In this document: piece by piece, positions 1 to 5,789 of the stretch
How the letters are laid out: each line of letters begins with the position of its first letter
Position numbering within the stretch: position 1 is the first letter of the stretch
Source of the DNA: Candidatus Brocadiaceae bacterium
GTDB lineage: Bacteria; Planctomycetota; MHYJ01; JACQXL01; CAKKQI01
Direction of reading: 5' to 3'
Length of the DNA stretch: 6,604 nt
Assembly: GCA_919901895.1 (NCBI GenBank)
Contig: CAKKQI010000252.1
Span: 1-6,604, forward strand
Made by a program: the position numbers and the translations under genes
The notes under the pieces: generated by a model
Database searches by the model: none
What the model was told of the DNA's origin: nothing
Seen by the model: only the letters and a program-made list of their open reading frames with translations

Positions 1-24
1 AGTTGTTAGAGGGAGGGTTGTTTT

Positions 25-435
25 ATGGACCAATCTTTTAGCGGTGGCGGGGAAAAGCGAGAATTTGTCCGGGTAAAATTGGAAATCCCCATCCGTTATA
101 AATTTCTTTGCAAGCATATTCAATCGCCGGAAATGGATAAAATTTATCAAGGGAAAACTACCAACGTCAGCGGCGGCGGATTATTGTTATTCGGGGTGAT
201 GCCGGATTTTAATTGGGTGCCGGAATTATTAATGCAAAAAATCGTAGTCGGGGTGACGTTTCTTTTGCCGGACGAATCCGAGTCCGTTAAGGCGCTGGCC
301 AGGGCGGCCTGGATTGAAACGATTGATGAAGAAACTAAAAAATGTAATATGGGATTAAAATACCAGGAAATTACAGCGGGCGACCGCGATAAAATTTTTC
401 GGTTTGTGATTAAAGCCCAATTGCCGGCGATGTGA
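25..435 (+). CDS. PilZ-domain protein (putative c-di-GMP receptor)
   Basis: This is a 136-residue protein made almost entirely of one PilZ domain. The two signature c-di-GMP contacts are visible: an RxxxR motif (R12-EFV-R16) at the start of the domain and an NxSxxG motif (N47-V-S-G-G-G52) on the next strand. Members of the family bind c-di-GMP and pass the signal to motility, pilus or exopolysaccharide machinery. Nothing here shows which partner this one uses. It has no signal peptide or membrane segment, so it is probably cytoplasmic. The ATG is supported by a strong GGGAGGG ribosome binding site at 11-17, seven bases upstream. The promoter lies outside the window. The gene converges on the leftward small ORF at 516-728, with a short repeat array between them. 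The domain call is firm; the target is unknown. Confidence 0.9.
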   Translation: MDQSFSGGGEKREFVRVKLEIPIRYKFLCKHIQSPEMDKIYQGKTTNVSGGGLLLFGVMPDFNWVPELLMQKIVVGVTFLLPDESESVKALARAAWIETIDEETKKCNMGLKYQEITAGDRDKIFRFVIKAQLPAM

Positions 436-437
436 TA

Positions 438-490
438 CACGAATAAGCACGAATTTTAAGCGCGAATAAACACGAATTCTAACCACGAAA
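438..490. repeat. 23-bp tandem repeat array built on CACGAAT
   Basis: CACGAAT or a close variant begins at 438, 448, 461 (CGCGAAT), 471 and 484 (CACGAAA). The spacings are 10, 13, 10 and 13 bases, so the real unit is 23 bp: 438-460 and 461-483 match at 19 of 23 positions and a third copy is partial. The array starts three bases after the pilZ stop and fills most of the gap between two convergent genes. Similar CACGAATAAACACGAATT strings occur as dispersed intergenic repeats in some uncultured bacterial genomes. I see no stem followed by a T-run, so I do not call it a terminator. Confidence 0.7.
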
Positions 491-515
491 TGATTTTATT
501 CCGTATTCAAGGCGG

Positions 516-728
516 CTATGCTGCACGGCTATAAATAATGCCATAGTGGGCGTTGTTGTTCCGGGCGATAATATCCTTGAAAGTCGCGTCTGGATGCAGG
601 GGAAATTTGGGCGCTCTGGTAGCGGACAGGGCCGGGGCCGAACCCTTCAATCCGGAAATGAACGCCATAATCTGGTCCAATTTCCGGTTGATTTCGCGTA
701 ATGAAACATTTTCGGAATCTTTGGTCAT
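516..728 (-). CDS. small protein of unknown function, coupled to the ATPase
   Basis: This is a 70-residue ORF that I do not recognise. The first 28 or so residues look helical and charged (SLREINRKLDQIMAFISGL). The rest is proline- and alanine-rich and then polar, ending in SRAA. There is no signal peptide or obvious membrane segment. Its ATG overlaps the TGA of the upstream ATPase gene as ATGA (725-728), the usual arrangement for translational coupling, and weak purine stretches lie just upstream (GGAA, AGGGA). A degenerate second copy of its 5' end lies at about 2130-2168, which supports this being a real gene family and not a chance ORF. It could be a partner or regulator of the ATPase, but that rests on arrangement only. 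Confidence 0.6.
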   Translation of the reverse strand: MTKDSENVSLREINRKLDQIMAFISGLKGSAPALSATRAPKFPLHPDATFKDIIARNNNAHYGIIYSRAA

Positions 729-1975
729 TGTTCCAATTCCCTGTCTATCTCCCAGGGATAGATAAAACTAATCTGATGGGCAGATTGTTTTCTCGTCCGC
801 TGGTCTTTTTCCAGAGACACGCATAGTTTGGCTTTTGTTTTATATTTATCTCCAAAATACTTCATGGCGGTAAAGTTAAAATTGCTTTGAGAAAGTTTCA
901 CCTCTAACGGAATAATATTTTTTCCCTTCCGGACAATAAAGTCAATTTCCTTTTTATCCTGCGTTCTCCAGAAAAATAACTCTTTAGTCGGCGGTCTTTT
1001 GATTAGTTCCGCAAAAACGGATGTCTCAAACATATTTCCGAGAATGGTCCTGGGCAGGGTTTTCAGCCATAATAAATGAGCGATGCCGGTATCATAAAAG
1101 AAAATTTTAGGCGTCTTGAAGAGTTCGGAGCGGAGATTGGAACTGAACGGGCGCAGCATCTTCAAAACATAGGTGTTCTCCATCAGGAAAAGATAATTTT
1201 CTATGGTCGGGCGAGCCAGCCGAACCGTGTTTGCCAGTTCCAGGATATTTAACAATTTACCGCTCTGTTCGGATAGAACCTCCAGCAACTTGTTAAACCT
1301 CAGAATATCTTTTATGCCGGCTAAATCACGGATGTCTTTCCTGATATAGGTATCTATAATCTGCTGGAGGTAAACCTCCTTACGGGAAACATCGTTCTCC
1401 AGAACGATACGCGGATACCCGCCGTAAAGCACATATTCTTTATAGGATTTTTTCAGTTCCTCTGTAGTCAGGCCTGAAATTACTTTCTGGCCGAGATTGA
1501 GATGATGTCCCTTGAAAAAGAGCCACTCCCGAAAACTCAGCGGATAGACCTCAAAATTTACCGTCCGACCGACCAATGACTCCTTGAACTTGCTTTTTAG
1601 CTCAAAACTACTTGAGCCGGAAACCAACAGTTTTATCCGTCCGGCATAATGGTCGCGCATAATCTTCAGGAAATTAGAGGGATTTTTGAGATATTGGATT
1701 TCATCAATAAAAAGGTATAACAACGACTTCTTGAGCAGGTTCTTCTCTCTCAGGTAGCCGATGAATTCTTGGGTTCCGCTATCCAACAATTGGACAAACC
1801 TTAAGTCCTCGAGGTCTATGTAAGCGGTATTCTTTTTTTGAGCGGTTAAATCATCCTGAAGATATTTCATAATAGAGGTCTTGCCGACCTGCCGGGCGCC
1901 GTGCAGAACAATAATATCATCCGTATTAATGAACCTTTTTATCTCTTTAATCACCTTACGTTCCAGAAATTTCAT
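725..1975 (-). CDS. AAA ATPase with DUF4143 domain
   Basis: This 416-residue protein has the standard two-part build of the AAA_14/DUF4143 family. The N-terminal ATPase shows a Walker A loop (GARQVGKT, 26-33), a Walker B strand ending in D91-E92 (LYLFIDE), a sensor-like strand (KLLVSGSSSF, 115-124) and the family's LVGR...F...PLSFREW stretch (135-151). The C-terminal DUF4143 part (about 200-362) ends in a PD-(D/E)XK-like core: E343-I-D345-F followed by L-E358-V-K360. Family members are widespread, often in accessory regions, and their substrate is generally unknown; a role in DNA handling is suspected from the nuclease-like fold. An AAAGGA ribosome binding site precedes the ATG, and a good promoter lies at 2021-2049. 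The gene overlaps the 70-residue gene downstream by four bases. It appears full length. Confidence 0.88.
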   Translation of the reverse strand: MKFLERKVIKEIKRFINTDDIIVLHGARQVGKTSIMKYLQDDLTAQKKNTAYIDLEDLRFVQLLDSGTQEFIGYLREKNLLKKSLLYLFIDEIQYLKNPSNFLKIMRDHYAGRIKLLVSGSSSFELKSKFKESLVGRTVNFEVYPLSFREWLFFKGHHLNLGQKVISGLTTEELKKSYKEYVLYGGYPRIVLENDVSRKEVYLQQIIDTYIRKDIRDLAGIKDILRFNKLLEVLSEQSGKLLNILELANTVRLARPTIENYLFLMENTYVLKMLRPFSSNLRSELFKTPKIFFYDTGIAHLLWLKTLPRTILGNMFETSVFAELIKRPPTKELFFWRTQDKKEIDFIVRKGKNIIPLEVKLSQSNFNFTAMKYFGDKYKTKAKLCVSLEKDQRTRKQSAHQISFIYPWEIDRELEQ

Positions 1976-2020
1976 AGACGAGTCCTTTCTGCTAAAATCG
2001 GATAATAATGATTATATACA

Positions 2021-2049
2021 TATATACACGGTATTTAATATAATGTCAA
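2021..2049 (-). promoter_or_regulatory. sigma70-type promoter of the ATPase operon
   Basis: On the minus strand a consensus -35 box TTGACA (2044-2049) is followed by a 17-bp spacer and a TATATA -10 box (2021-2026). Transcription would start near 2014, giving a leader of about 40 bases before the ATG at 1975 with an AAAGGA site in it. The surrounding DNA is very AT-rich, and a TATAAT also occurs about 10 bases further downstream but at a spacing too long for this -35. Confidence 0.65.
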
Positions 2050-2063
2050 GTTGTATTTACAAA

Positions 2064-2168
2064 TTATTTATACACCGGAACCCGTTTGCCAGCCGGATAA
2101 TTCTTCCAAAGCCGGGGCAAATGCTTCAATTACCGACTGATTTCGTGTAATTCACTATCTTGGTTCAT
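2064..2168 (-). pseudogene. decayed copy of the small gene at 516-728
   Basis: Reading leftward from an ATG at 2168 gives MNQDSELHEISR and then a TAA at 2130-2132. The intact small protein starts MTKDSENVSLREINRKL. After a 9-base gap the DNA aligns well: roughly 34 of 45 positions match over the first codons, and the stop corresponds to an AAA lysine codon changed to TAA. Further on, an ATTGAAG...CCCCGGC segment also resembles the intact gene if a further deletion is allowed. The frame after the stop runs on to 2064 without clear similarity. I read this as a paralogous relic sitting between the DUF5677-like gene and the ATPase promoter. The alignment is short and was done by eye, so chance resemblance is not excluded. 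Confidence 0.42.
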
Positions 2169-2177
2169 AATACTTTC

Positions 2178-2195
2178 ACCACAAAGGACACAAAG
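2178..2195. repeat. CACAAAG direct repeat, dispersed-repeat type
   Basis: The string ACCACAAAGGACACAAAG holds two copies of CACAAAG nine bases apart (2180-2186 and 2189-2195). It lies just downstream of the DUF5677-like gene. ACCACAAAGGACACAAAG-like strings are frequent intergenic repeats in many uncultured bacterial genomes. No function is visible. Confidence 0.4.
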
Positions 2196-2210
2196 TTATT
2201 TAACAACGGA

Positions 2211-3071
2211 TTAAGCGGATTTATCCGAATCACTATATAATTCTTCAACTATAGCGACATAATCTTTTGCGATATCGTATAATTTGGTAAGATTAAGGTT
2301 GAAAATATTGTTGATTAGTTCTACTATTTTACTGTAATATTCAAAACTGGAACACAATGATTCTTTTATCCATTCGGGACCAAGTTCATCGTGGATAACA
2401 ATACCATTACCTGTGGGAGACGATTTCATATAAGAATTGCATCCGCCCGGATGAAGGTGCACTATTTGACTGTATAACCAGTAGGATTCATTGTGATAAG
2501 TAGTGTATAATTTTGTTTGAGGTATTGATGAATCCACATCTTTTGCCATACCCCCTAAGGATAGTCCTGACCAAGACCAATTTTTGGATGGGTCGCTATT
2601 CGGCTTTACTTTTCTGCATTCTTCTTTATGTAATTCGTTCATTTTATCATAATCAGCGCCGATAGATTGATACCTCTTGAAATGCGCTTCTAATTGCAGT
2701 TTTAGTGGGTCGTTATGGCGTGATTTATCTATTTTTCTCTTGAGGTCTATTAGGAGCCAATTTGCGAATAGTTCAGCGCGATGTTCTCGTTCTTCCTCTT
2801 TTTGAGGATTGGCAATATAGGCAAGATTTATCAGGTTTTCTAACAGACTTCTGGTAAGGATTATTGCATCTTCACCGTAACCGAGCCCGTTGTTACATAA
2901 TTGCTGAATTGCCCTATAGGTTTTGGTGCTTTTGGCAAATATAACAAAACAAGTATCCTTAAAACCGCGCTGCGTTTTCACATGGTCGTGAATGGCTTGT
3001 TTAACATCAGCATCAACAAAATCCAACATCTTCTTATAGATTTCTATTAATTTAGTTATTTTATCGTCCAT
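2211..3071 (-). CDS. DUF5677-like protein
   Basis: This is a 286-residue, largely helical cytoplasmic protein. The pattern around residues 64-87 (GYGEDAIILTRSLLEN, then NLAYI) and the following EHRAELFANW segment match what I know of the DUF5677 family, whose biochemical role is not established. Members often have a conserved arginine-serine-leucine-hydrophobic-glutamate helix, seen here as R74-SLLE78. There is no signal peptide or membrane segment. The ATG at 3071 is preceded by TAAGGAAA about 12 bases upstream, a slightly long spacing. It lies 49 bp downstream of the nuclease-like gene on the same strand, so the two are probably co-transcribed. I see no truncation. The family assignment rests on remembered motifs and the function is unknown. 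Confidence 0.75.
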   Translation of the reverse strand: MDDKITKLIEIYKKMLDFVDADVKQAIHDHVKTQRGFKDTCFVIFAKSTKTYRAIQQLCNNGLGYGEDAIILTRSLLENLINLAYIANPQKEEEREHRAELFANWLLIDLKRKIDKSRHNDPLKLQLEAHFKRYQSIGADYDKMNELHKEECRKVKPNSDPSKNWSWSGLSLGGMAKDVDSSIPQTKLYTTYHNESYWLYSQIVHLHPGGCNSYMKSSPTGNGIVIHDELGPEWIKESLCSSFEYYSKIVELINNIFNLNLTKLYDIAKDYVAIVEELYSDSDKSA

Positions 3072-3120
3072 TAGTAATTAGTTTCCTTATCGGGATAGTT
3101 CTGTTGGTTCATTTATTGTC

Positions 3121-3636
3121 TTATATAAAAATAATTTTAATGCAGAGCCCTTTATCCAAGTAATTAATAAAATCGCTTGAAAAATATGTGTATTCGGAAA
3201 ATTTCTTAGGGAAAACTATCTGATAAATGATATTGCCTTTATCCTTCTCCCTATAACCGAATTTATGAAGAATTATCTGTCCGATACTGGTTTGCAACTG
3301 ATGATGATTGACGATATTTTTTACTTCTGTGATATAGATAAACCCATTCTTGGTTGATAAGACATCAACTTCCTGACTGAACTCATTACACTTTGTTCTT
3401 GTATCGCGCGTAATTATTTCATGCCCTTGTTGTTTAAGGAAAGAAATAACCTGCTCATCTTGGAACATCTTCTCAACCCGTGAAGCTGCCGGTTTATAAT
3501 TGTCGCTTAATCTACAATGAACCCAATAGATACTTCTATTCAATTTTTCAGCAATTTCTTTGTATTTTAACTTCTCTTCATACCGCAGTTTTCTTACGAG
3601 TTGCGTTTCTTTGTCTAATAGCGTTTCGTTCTTCAA
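3121..3636 (-). CDS. HTH plus PD-(D/E)XK nuclease-like protein
   Basis: The 171-residue protein has two parts. Residues about 12-45 form a helix-turn-helix of the sigma-region-4 or homing-endonuclease kind (YKEIAEKLNRSIYWVHCRL). Residues about 55-130 form a restriction-endonuclease-like core: a helix with E57 and E61, then E89-V-D91, then E104-V-K106 on the next strand, followed by a helix with Q120 (SIGQIILHKFGY). The D...ExK pair is the catalytic pattern of the PD-(D/E)XK superfamily, so DNA cleavage directed by the HTH is plausible but unproven. The start is a TTG chosen because an AGGAG site sits eight bases upstream. It lies 48 bp after the lipoprotein gene and 49 bp before the DUF5677-like gene, which suggests one transcript. 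It could belong to a defence or mobile-element remnant; no methylase or integrase is present. Confidence 0.72.
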   Translation of the reverse strand: MKNETLLDKETQLVRKLRYEEKLKYKEIAEKLNRSIYWVHCRLSDNYKPAASRVEKMFQDEQVISFLKQQGHEIITRDTRTKCNEFSQEVDVLSTKNGFIYITEVKNIVNHHQLQTSIGQIILHKFGYREKDKGNIIYQIVFPKKFSEYTYFSSDFINYLDKGLCIKIIFI

Positions 3637-3644
3637 TGTTTTCT

Positions 3645-3649
3645 CTCCT
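3645..3649 (-). promoter_or_regulatory. ribosome binding site that fixes a TTG start
   Basis: AGGAG on the minus strand lies eight bases before the TTG at 3634-3636. I see no in-frame ATG with comparable support, so this site decides the start of the HTH/nuclease-like gene. Confidence 0.65.
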
Positions 3650-3684
3650 ATTGTTCGTGGGACAATCCCCCCACAGGTTAAATC

Positions 3685-4077
3685 TTATTTAGATATTAAT
3701 TTTGCTTCCGCTGACTCTTTACTACTGGTATTTATAATCCTATAGGGGTAAAGAGTATTATTGTTTTCTATGACTGTAATACTATCAATAGGAAGCCATA
3801 AGCAGGTATTAATTTTATCGAGAAAAGATATTTCCCAGAGAGATTTATCTTCAAGTTGTATGAATTTACCAAAATCAATTGTCTTGGAAACCCAATGGCC
3901 CTTACCCAAGTTATAATAAGTTAATCCTGAAAGTGTCGTAGAACCAGATACCATTTGGCCTGTATCGCCATTATCAATCTTCCTATAACCATCTCCTCTG
4001 TTCTGTAAGAATTCTCGGCATCCTGCCGATAATATAAAAGTAATCAATAGAGCTAAAATTACATTACATGTTTTCAT
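3685..4077 (-). CDS. small putative lipoprotein, function unknown
   Basis: This 130-residue protein begins with a short charged start, a hydrophobic stretch (about residues 5-16) and a lipobox-like LSAGC with the candidate lipidated cysteine at position 20. The mature part is small and soluble, with a segment (FIQLEDKSLWEISFLDK followed by WLPIDSITV, about 73-103) that resembles uncharacterised bacterial proteins with a LEDGSLWEV-type repeat; I cannot name a family. The residue after the cysteine is arginine, which does not favour inner-membrane retention. A strong AAAGGAAAGG site lies just upstream of the ATG. It is the first of three closely spaced leftward genes (48 bp to the next). The signal is clear; the function is not. 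Confidence 0.75.
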   Translation of the reverse strand: MKTCNVILALLITFILSAGCREFLQNRGDGYRKIDNGDTGQMVSGSTTLSGLTYYNLGKGHWVSKTIDFGKFIQLEDKSLWEISFLDKINTCLWLPIDSITVIENNNTLYPYRIINTSSKESAEAKLISK

Positions 4078-4240
4078 ATACCTTTCCTTTGTACATATTT
4101 TTGTGGTTAATCCTTACTTAACTATCTTCAGGAACTCCTTGGCATATTCTCTAATTTATCAAGCTTATCGCGTGCTTCGGGATAGTCGGGCTGGATTCGA
4201 AGCGCCTCTTTATAACACTCTATCGCCTTCTGATTATCGC

Positions 4241-4256
4241 CCCGAAGTTCTTCGGG
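4241..4256. repeat. palindromic insert in the TPR fragment
   Basis: CCCGAAG (4241-4247) and CTTCGGG (4250-4256) form perfect 7-bp arms around two bases. With flanks, the minus-strand string GTCCCGAAGAACTTCGGGGCG matches the palindrome in nnrD at 19 of 21 positions. Both are read in the same frame, giving PEELRG here and PEGHRG in nnrD. It adds about ten residues to an otherwise regular TPR pair. Confidence 0.65.
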
Positions 4257-4309
4257 ACTCCGCTTCGCTTCGCCGGTTTGCCTGTATGCCACACCGAGAT
4301 TATAGTGGG

Positions 4310-4663
4310 CTATGGCCAGCTCAGGGTCAATATAAATCGCCTCTTTATAGCATTCTCTCTCTTTCTGATGCTCGCCTTTTTTCCCATTCCGAGGGCATTT
4401 AGATTGAGCATCTCCATAACGATACTCCAGCCGACCGCAAAGAACACGCCGATGAATCCCGTAATCAGGGCGTAAACAAATGGGCGGCCGATACCGGCAT
4501 TGGTGGGCATCGCCCGGAAGAACCTAACCGGATGAAAGGTGGCCTCCAGCCAGGTATTAAAGAGCCGGGTAAATAAATCACCTCTGTCGTCCATAAAGGG
4601 TTTATGAGCGACTGGTGTTTCTTGAGACGGTGGCTGCAGACCGAGATCGGTTTGTTCTGTCAT
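4310..4663 (-). CDS. truncated YIP1-like membrane protein (N-terminus only)
   Basis: The 117-residue ORF starts with a polar tail, then DRGDLFTRLFNTW (26-38) and HPVRFFRAMP (44-53), a pattern I know from bacterial YIP1-domain proteins, followed by one membrane span (about 61-83). Full-length relatives have several spans and usually over 200 residues; here the family-like sequence ends near residue 93. The last 20 or so residues (from KKASIRKREN) are basic and read through TPR-coding DNA in the wrong frame. The ATG has a GGAGG site seven bases upstream, so the 5' end is intact and probably expressed. It lies 139 bp downstream of nnrD on the same strand. The truncation looks like a recombination joint with a TPR gene; a slippery heptamer at 4376-4382 could place the TPR part in frame. 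Confidence 0.65.
   Translation of the reverse strand: MTEQTDLGLQPPSQETPVAHKPFMDDRGDLFTRLFNTWLEATFHPVRFFRAMPTNAGIGRPFVYALITGFIGVFFAVGWSIVMEMLNLNALGMGKKASIRKRENAIKRRFILTLSWP
4376..4382 (-). promoter_or_regulatory. possible -1 frameshift heptamer A-AAA-AAG
   Basis: In the YIP1-like frame the codons are GGA AAA AAG GCG, so the heptamer A-AAA-AAG is in the phase required for -1 slippage, the same heptamer used by E. coli dnaX. A -1 shift continues as GGC GAG CAT CAG, exactly the TPR frame. Only weak helpers are visible: GGAATGGG upstream and a 5-bp AGCAT/ATGCT stem starting four bases downstream. A missing A in the six-A run would give the same picture. Confidence 0.4.
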
Positions 4664-4802
4664 AGAATTACCTCCAGAGACTCTTGTTTAGTCTTTATAA
4701 GTGGTTGTTATCGGTGAATTTTTTCAAATCATTCGTCTTTCGGAAAGTTTTACACTATCAAACTTGTCATGCCTATGGCGGTGAATGATCGGTTTCCTCT
4801 TT

Positions 4803-5783
4803 TTAGACAACATCCTTTCTTTTATTATGGTGATGTTGGAGAAAGGCCTGAGGGAGATATTCCAGCAGGTCGGTGGCCAGAAGAGAAACCGGGCCGATTT
4901 TTTTAGCCGCCAGGTCGCCGGCCAGCCCGTGTAAATAGACGCTTAATTGAGCCGATTCAAACGGGGTCAGCGCTCCGCCCCGATGTCCTTCGGGACGGAG
5001 TTTATCCTGTAAGGACTTCACTCCACTGCCCAGTAATCCCGCAATCATACCGGTCAGTACGTCGCCCATTCCACCGCTGGCCAGACCCGGATTACCGGTT
5101 TGGTTAATGTAATACCGCGGGCCGTCCGTAACTATTGTTTGATGTCCTTTTAAAACGACAATCACCCCATATTTTTGGGCGAAATCAGAGGCGAGTTTAA
5201 TCCGTTGTGCCTGTCCCGATATTATCGGGAATTGAGATTGATCCGCCTCAGGCGGATGATTTAGCAATCGGCTCATTTCACCGGGATGCGGTGTCAGGAT
5301 AACCGGGTTTGCTATTTTTTTCAGGATATTCAACCGATGACTTAAAGCGTTCAGCCCATCCGCGTCAATCACCAGTGGGATATGTTGCAGGGAACGACGA
5401 TTTAATTCCAGCAAGACTTCCTGAACCAGGTGAACTGTTTCCGGATGTTGCGAGAGCCCGGGACCCAGGGCGACGACATCAGAATTTTTAACCAGCGTGA
5501 TAATTTCATTTTTTGATTTTAAAGAAAGGGTCTGCTGTTTAGTTTCCGGTAGTGGGTAAGTCATCGCGCAGGTAAGTTTGGCGGCGAGAATGGGTTGCTG
5601 GCTGGCGGGGGTGCCGACCAGGACCAGTCCGGCGCCGGAGCGCAGGGCGCCTTTAGCGCACAGATACGCTGCTCCGGTCAACCCGCGCGAACCGGCTAAA
5701 ATAAATATTTTTCCGAAATTGCCTTTATGCGATTCCGCCCGGCGAGGTGTTAAACGGGGAAGTTTTTTTATTATTTTTAACAT
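4803..5783 (-). CDS. nnrD: ADP-dependent NAD(P)H-hydrate dehydratase
   Basis: This enzyme (EC 4.2.1.136) uses ADP to convert damaged, hydrated NAD(P)H back to NAD(P)H in the cytoplasm. The 326 residues cover the YjeF C-terminal, ribokinase-like domain without the epimerase domain. Visible motifs are KGNFGKIFILAGS (20-32), DVVALGPGLS (102-111), VIDADGLNAL (138-147), LTPHPGEM (163-170), VVLKGHQTIV (209-218) and NPGLASGGMGDVLTG (231-245), with D241 as the expected catalytic aspartate. Stand-alone relatives are nearer 280 residues. The excess falls in two places carrying palindromes, residues about 176-190 and 258-271, both in frame and outside the motifs, so the enzyme may still work. The start has no ribosome binding site, and a promoter ends six bases upstream, suggesting a leaderless mRNA. 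Confidence 0.93.
   Translation of the reverse strand: MLKIIKKLPRLTPRRAESHKGNFGKIFILAGSRGLTGAAYLCAKGALRSGAGLVLVGTPASQQPILAAKLTCAMTYPLPETKQQTLSLKSKNEIITLVKNSDVVALGPGLSQHPETVHLVQEVLLELNRRSLQHIPLVIDADGLNALSHRLNILKKIANPVILTPHPGEMSRLLNHPPEADQSQFPIISGQAQRIKLASDFAQKYGVIVVLKGHQTIVTDGPRYYINQTGNPGLASGGMGDVLTGMIAGLLGSGVKSLQDKLRPEGHRGGALTPFESAQLSVYLHGLAGDLAAKKIGPVSLLATDLLEYLPQAFLQHHHNKRKDVV
4973..5000. repeat. 28-bp palindromic insert in nnrD
   Basis: Arms of 11 bp (4973-4983 and 4990-5000) pair at 10 of 11 positions around a six-base loop. The insert is in frame and encodes residues 262-271 (LRPEGHRGGA) between the catalytic loop and the conserved TPFE...YLHGLAGD helix, where relatives usually have only a few residues. 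Its core matches the TPR insert at 4241-4256. Confidence 0.7.
5214..5230. repeat. 17-bp perfect palindrome in nnrD, TCCCGATA type
   Basis: TCCCGATA and TATCGGGA are perfect 8-bp arms around one base. It encodes part of residues 185-190 in the loop after HPGEM and lies ten bases from a second 17-bp palindrome. Confidence 0.65.
5241..5257. repeat. 17-bp perfect palindrome in nnrD, ATCCGCCT type
   Basis: ATCCGCCT and AGGCGGAT are perfect 8-bp arms around one base. It covers residues 176-181 (HPPEAD). Together with the neighbour at 5214-5230 it makes this nnrD loop roughly nine residues longer than in relatives I recall. Confidence 0.65.
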
Positions 5784-5789
5784 AAGAAA

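Larger units (their letters stand above)
4128..4385 (-). pseudogene. TPR-repeat fragment fused behind a YIP1-like start
   Basis: Read in the frame ending at the TGA 4128-4130, this stretch encodes 85 residues of tetratricopeptide repeat: one unit around KERECYKEAIYIDPELAIAH, then YNLGVAYRQTG, and a second around NQKAIECYKEALRIQPDYPE. TPRs are helical scaffolds for protein-protein contacts. The fragment has no start codon or ribosome binding site of its own and begins directly at the end of the YIP1-like reading frame, one base out of phase. About ten extra residues (EAKRSPEELRG) interrupt the junction of the two repeats and coincide with the palindrome at 4241-4256. It may be dead, or it may be translated as the C-terminal half of a fusion through -1 frameshifting at 4376-4382, which would give 178 residues in all. 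Confidence 0.65.

Noticed and set aside
147..440. Leftward ORF of 97 codons opposite pilZ
   Set aside because: It is a shadow of the PilZ gene, which has a strong ribosome binding site and clear domain motifs.
438..490. CRISPR-like array after pilZ
   Set aside because: The units are contiguous with no unique spacers between them, and no cas genes are present.
1366..1379. 14-bp palindrome GGAGGT-AA-ACCTCC in the ATPase gene
   Set aside because: It is short, lies inside normal coding sequence and has no match to the inserted palindromes.
1391..1408. 18-bp perfect palindrome (ATCGTTCT-CC-AGAACGAT) inside the ATPase gene
   Set aside because: It encodes IVLEND in a segment whose length and sequence fit the family normally, so there is no sign of insertion; chance is enough.
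1881..2150. Rightward ORF of 89 codons across the ATPase start and its promoter region
   Set aside because: It overlaps the Walker A coding region, the promoter and AT-rich intergenic DNA, and its translation looks non-coding.
3657..3674. GTGGG/CCCAC hairpin between the lipoprotein and nuclease-like genes, considered as a terminator
   Set aside because: Only five pairs, no T-run, and a ribosome binding site follows at once; a weak intercistronic stem at most.
4103..4402. Rightward ORF of 99 codons across the TPR region
   Set aside because: The opposite strand encodes unmistakable TPR sequence; this frame shows no family features.
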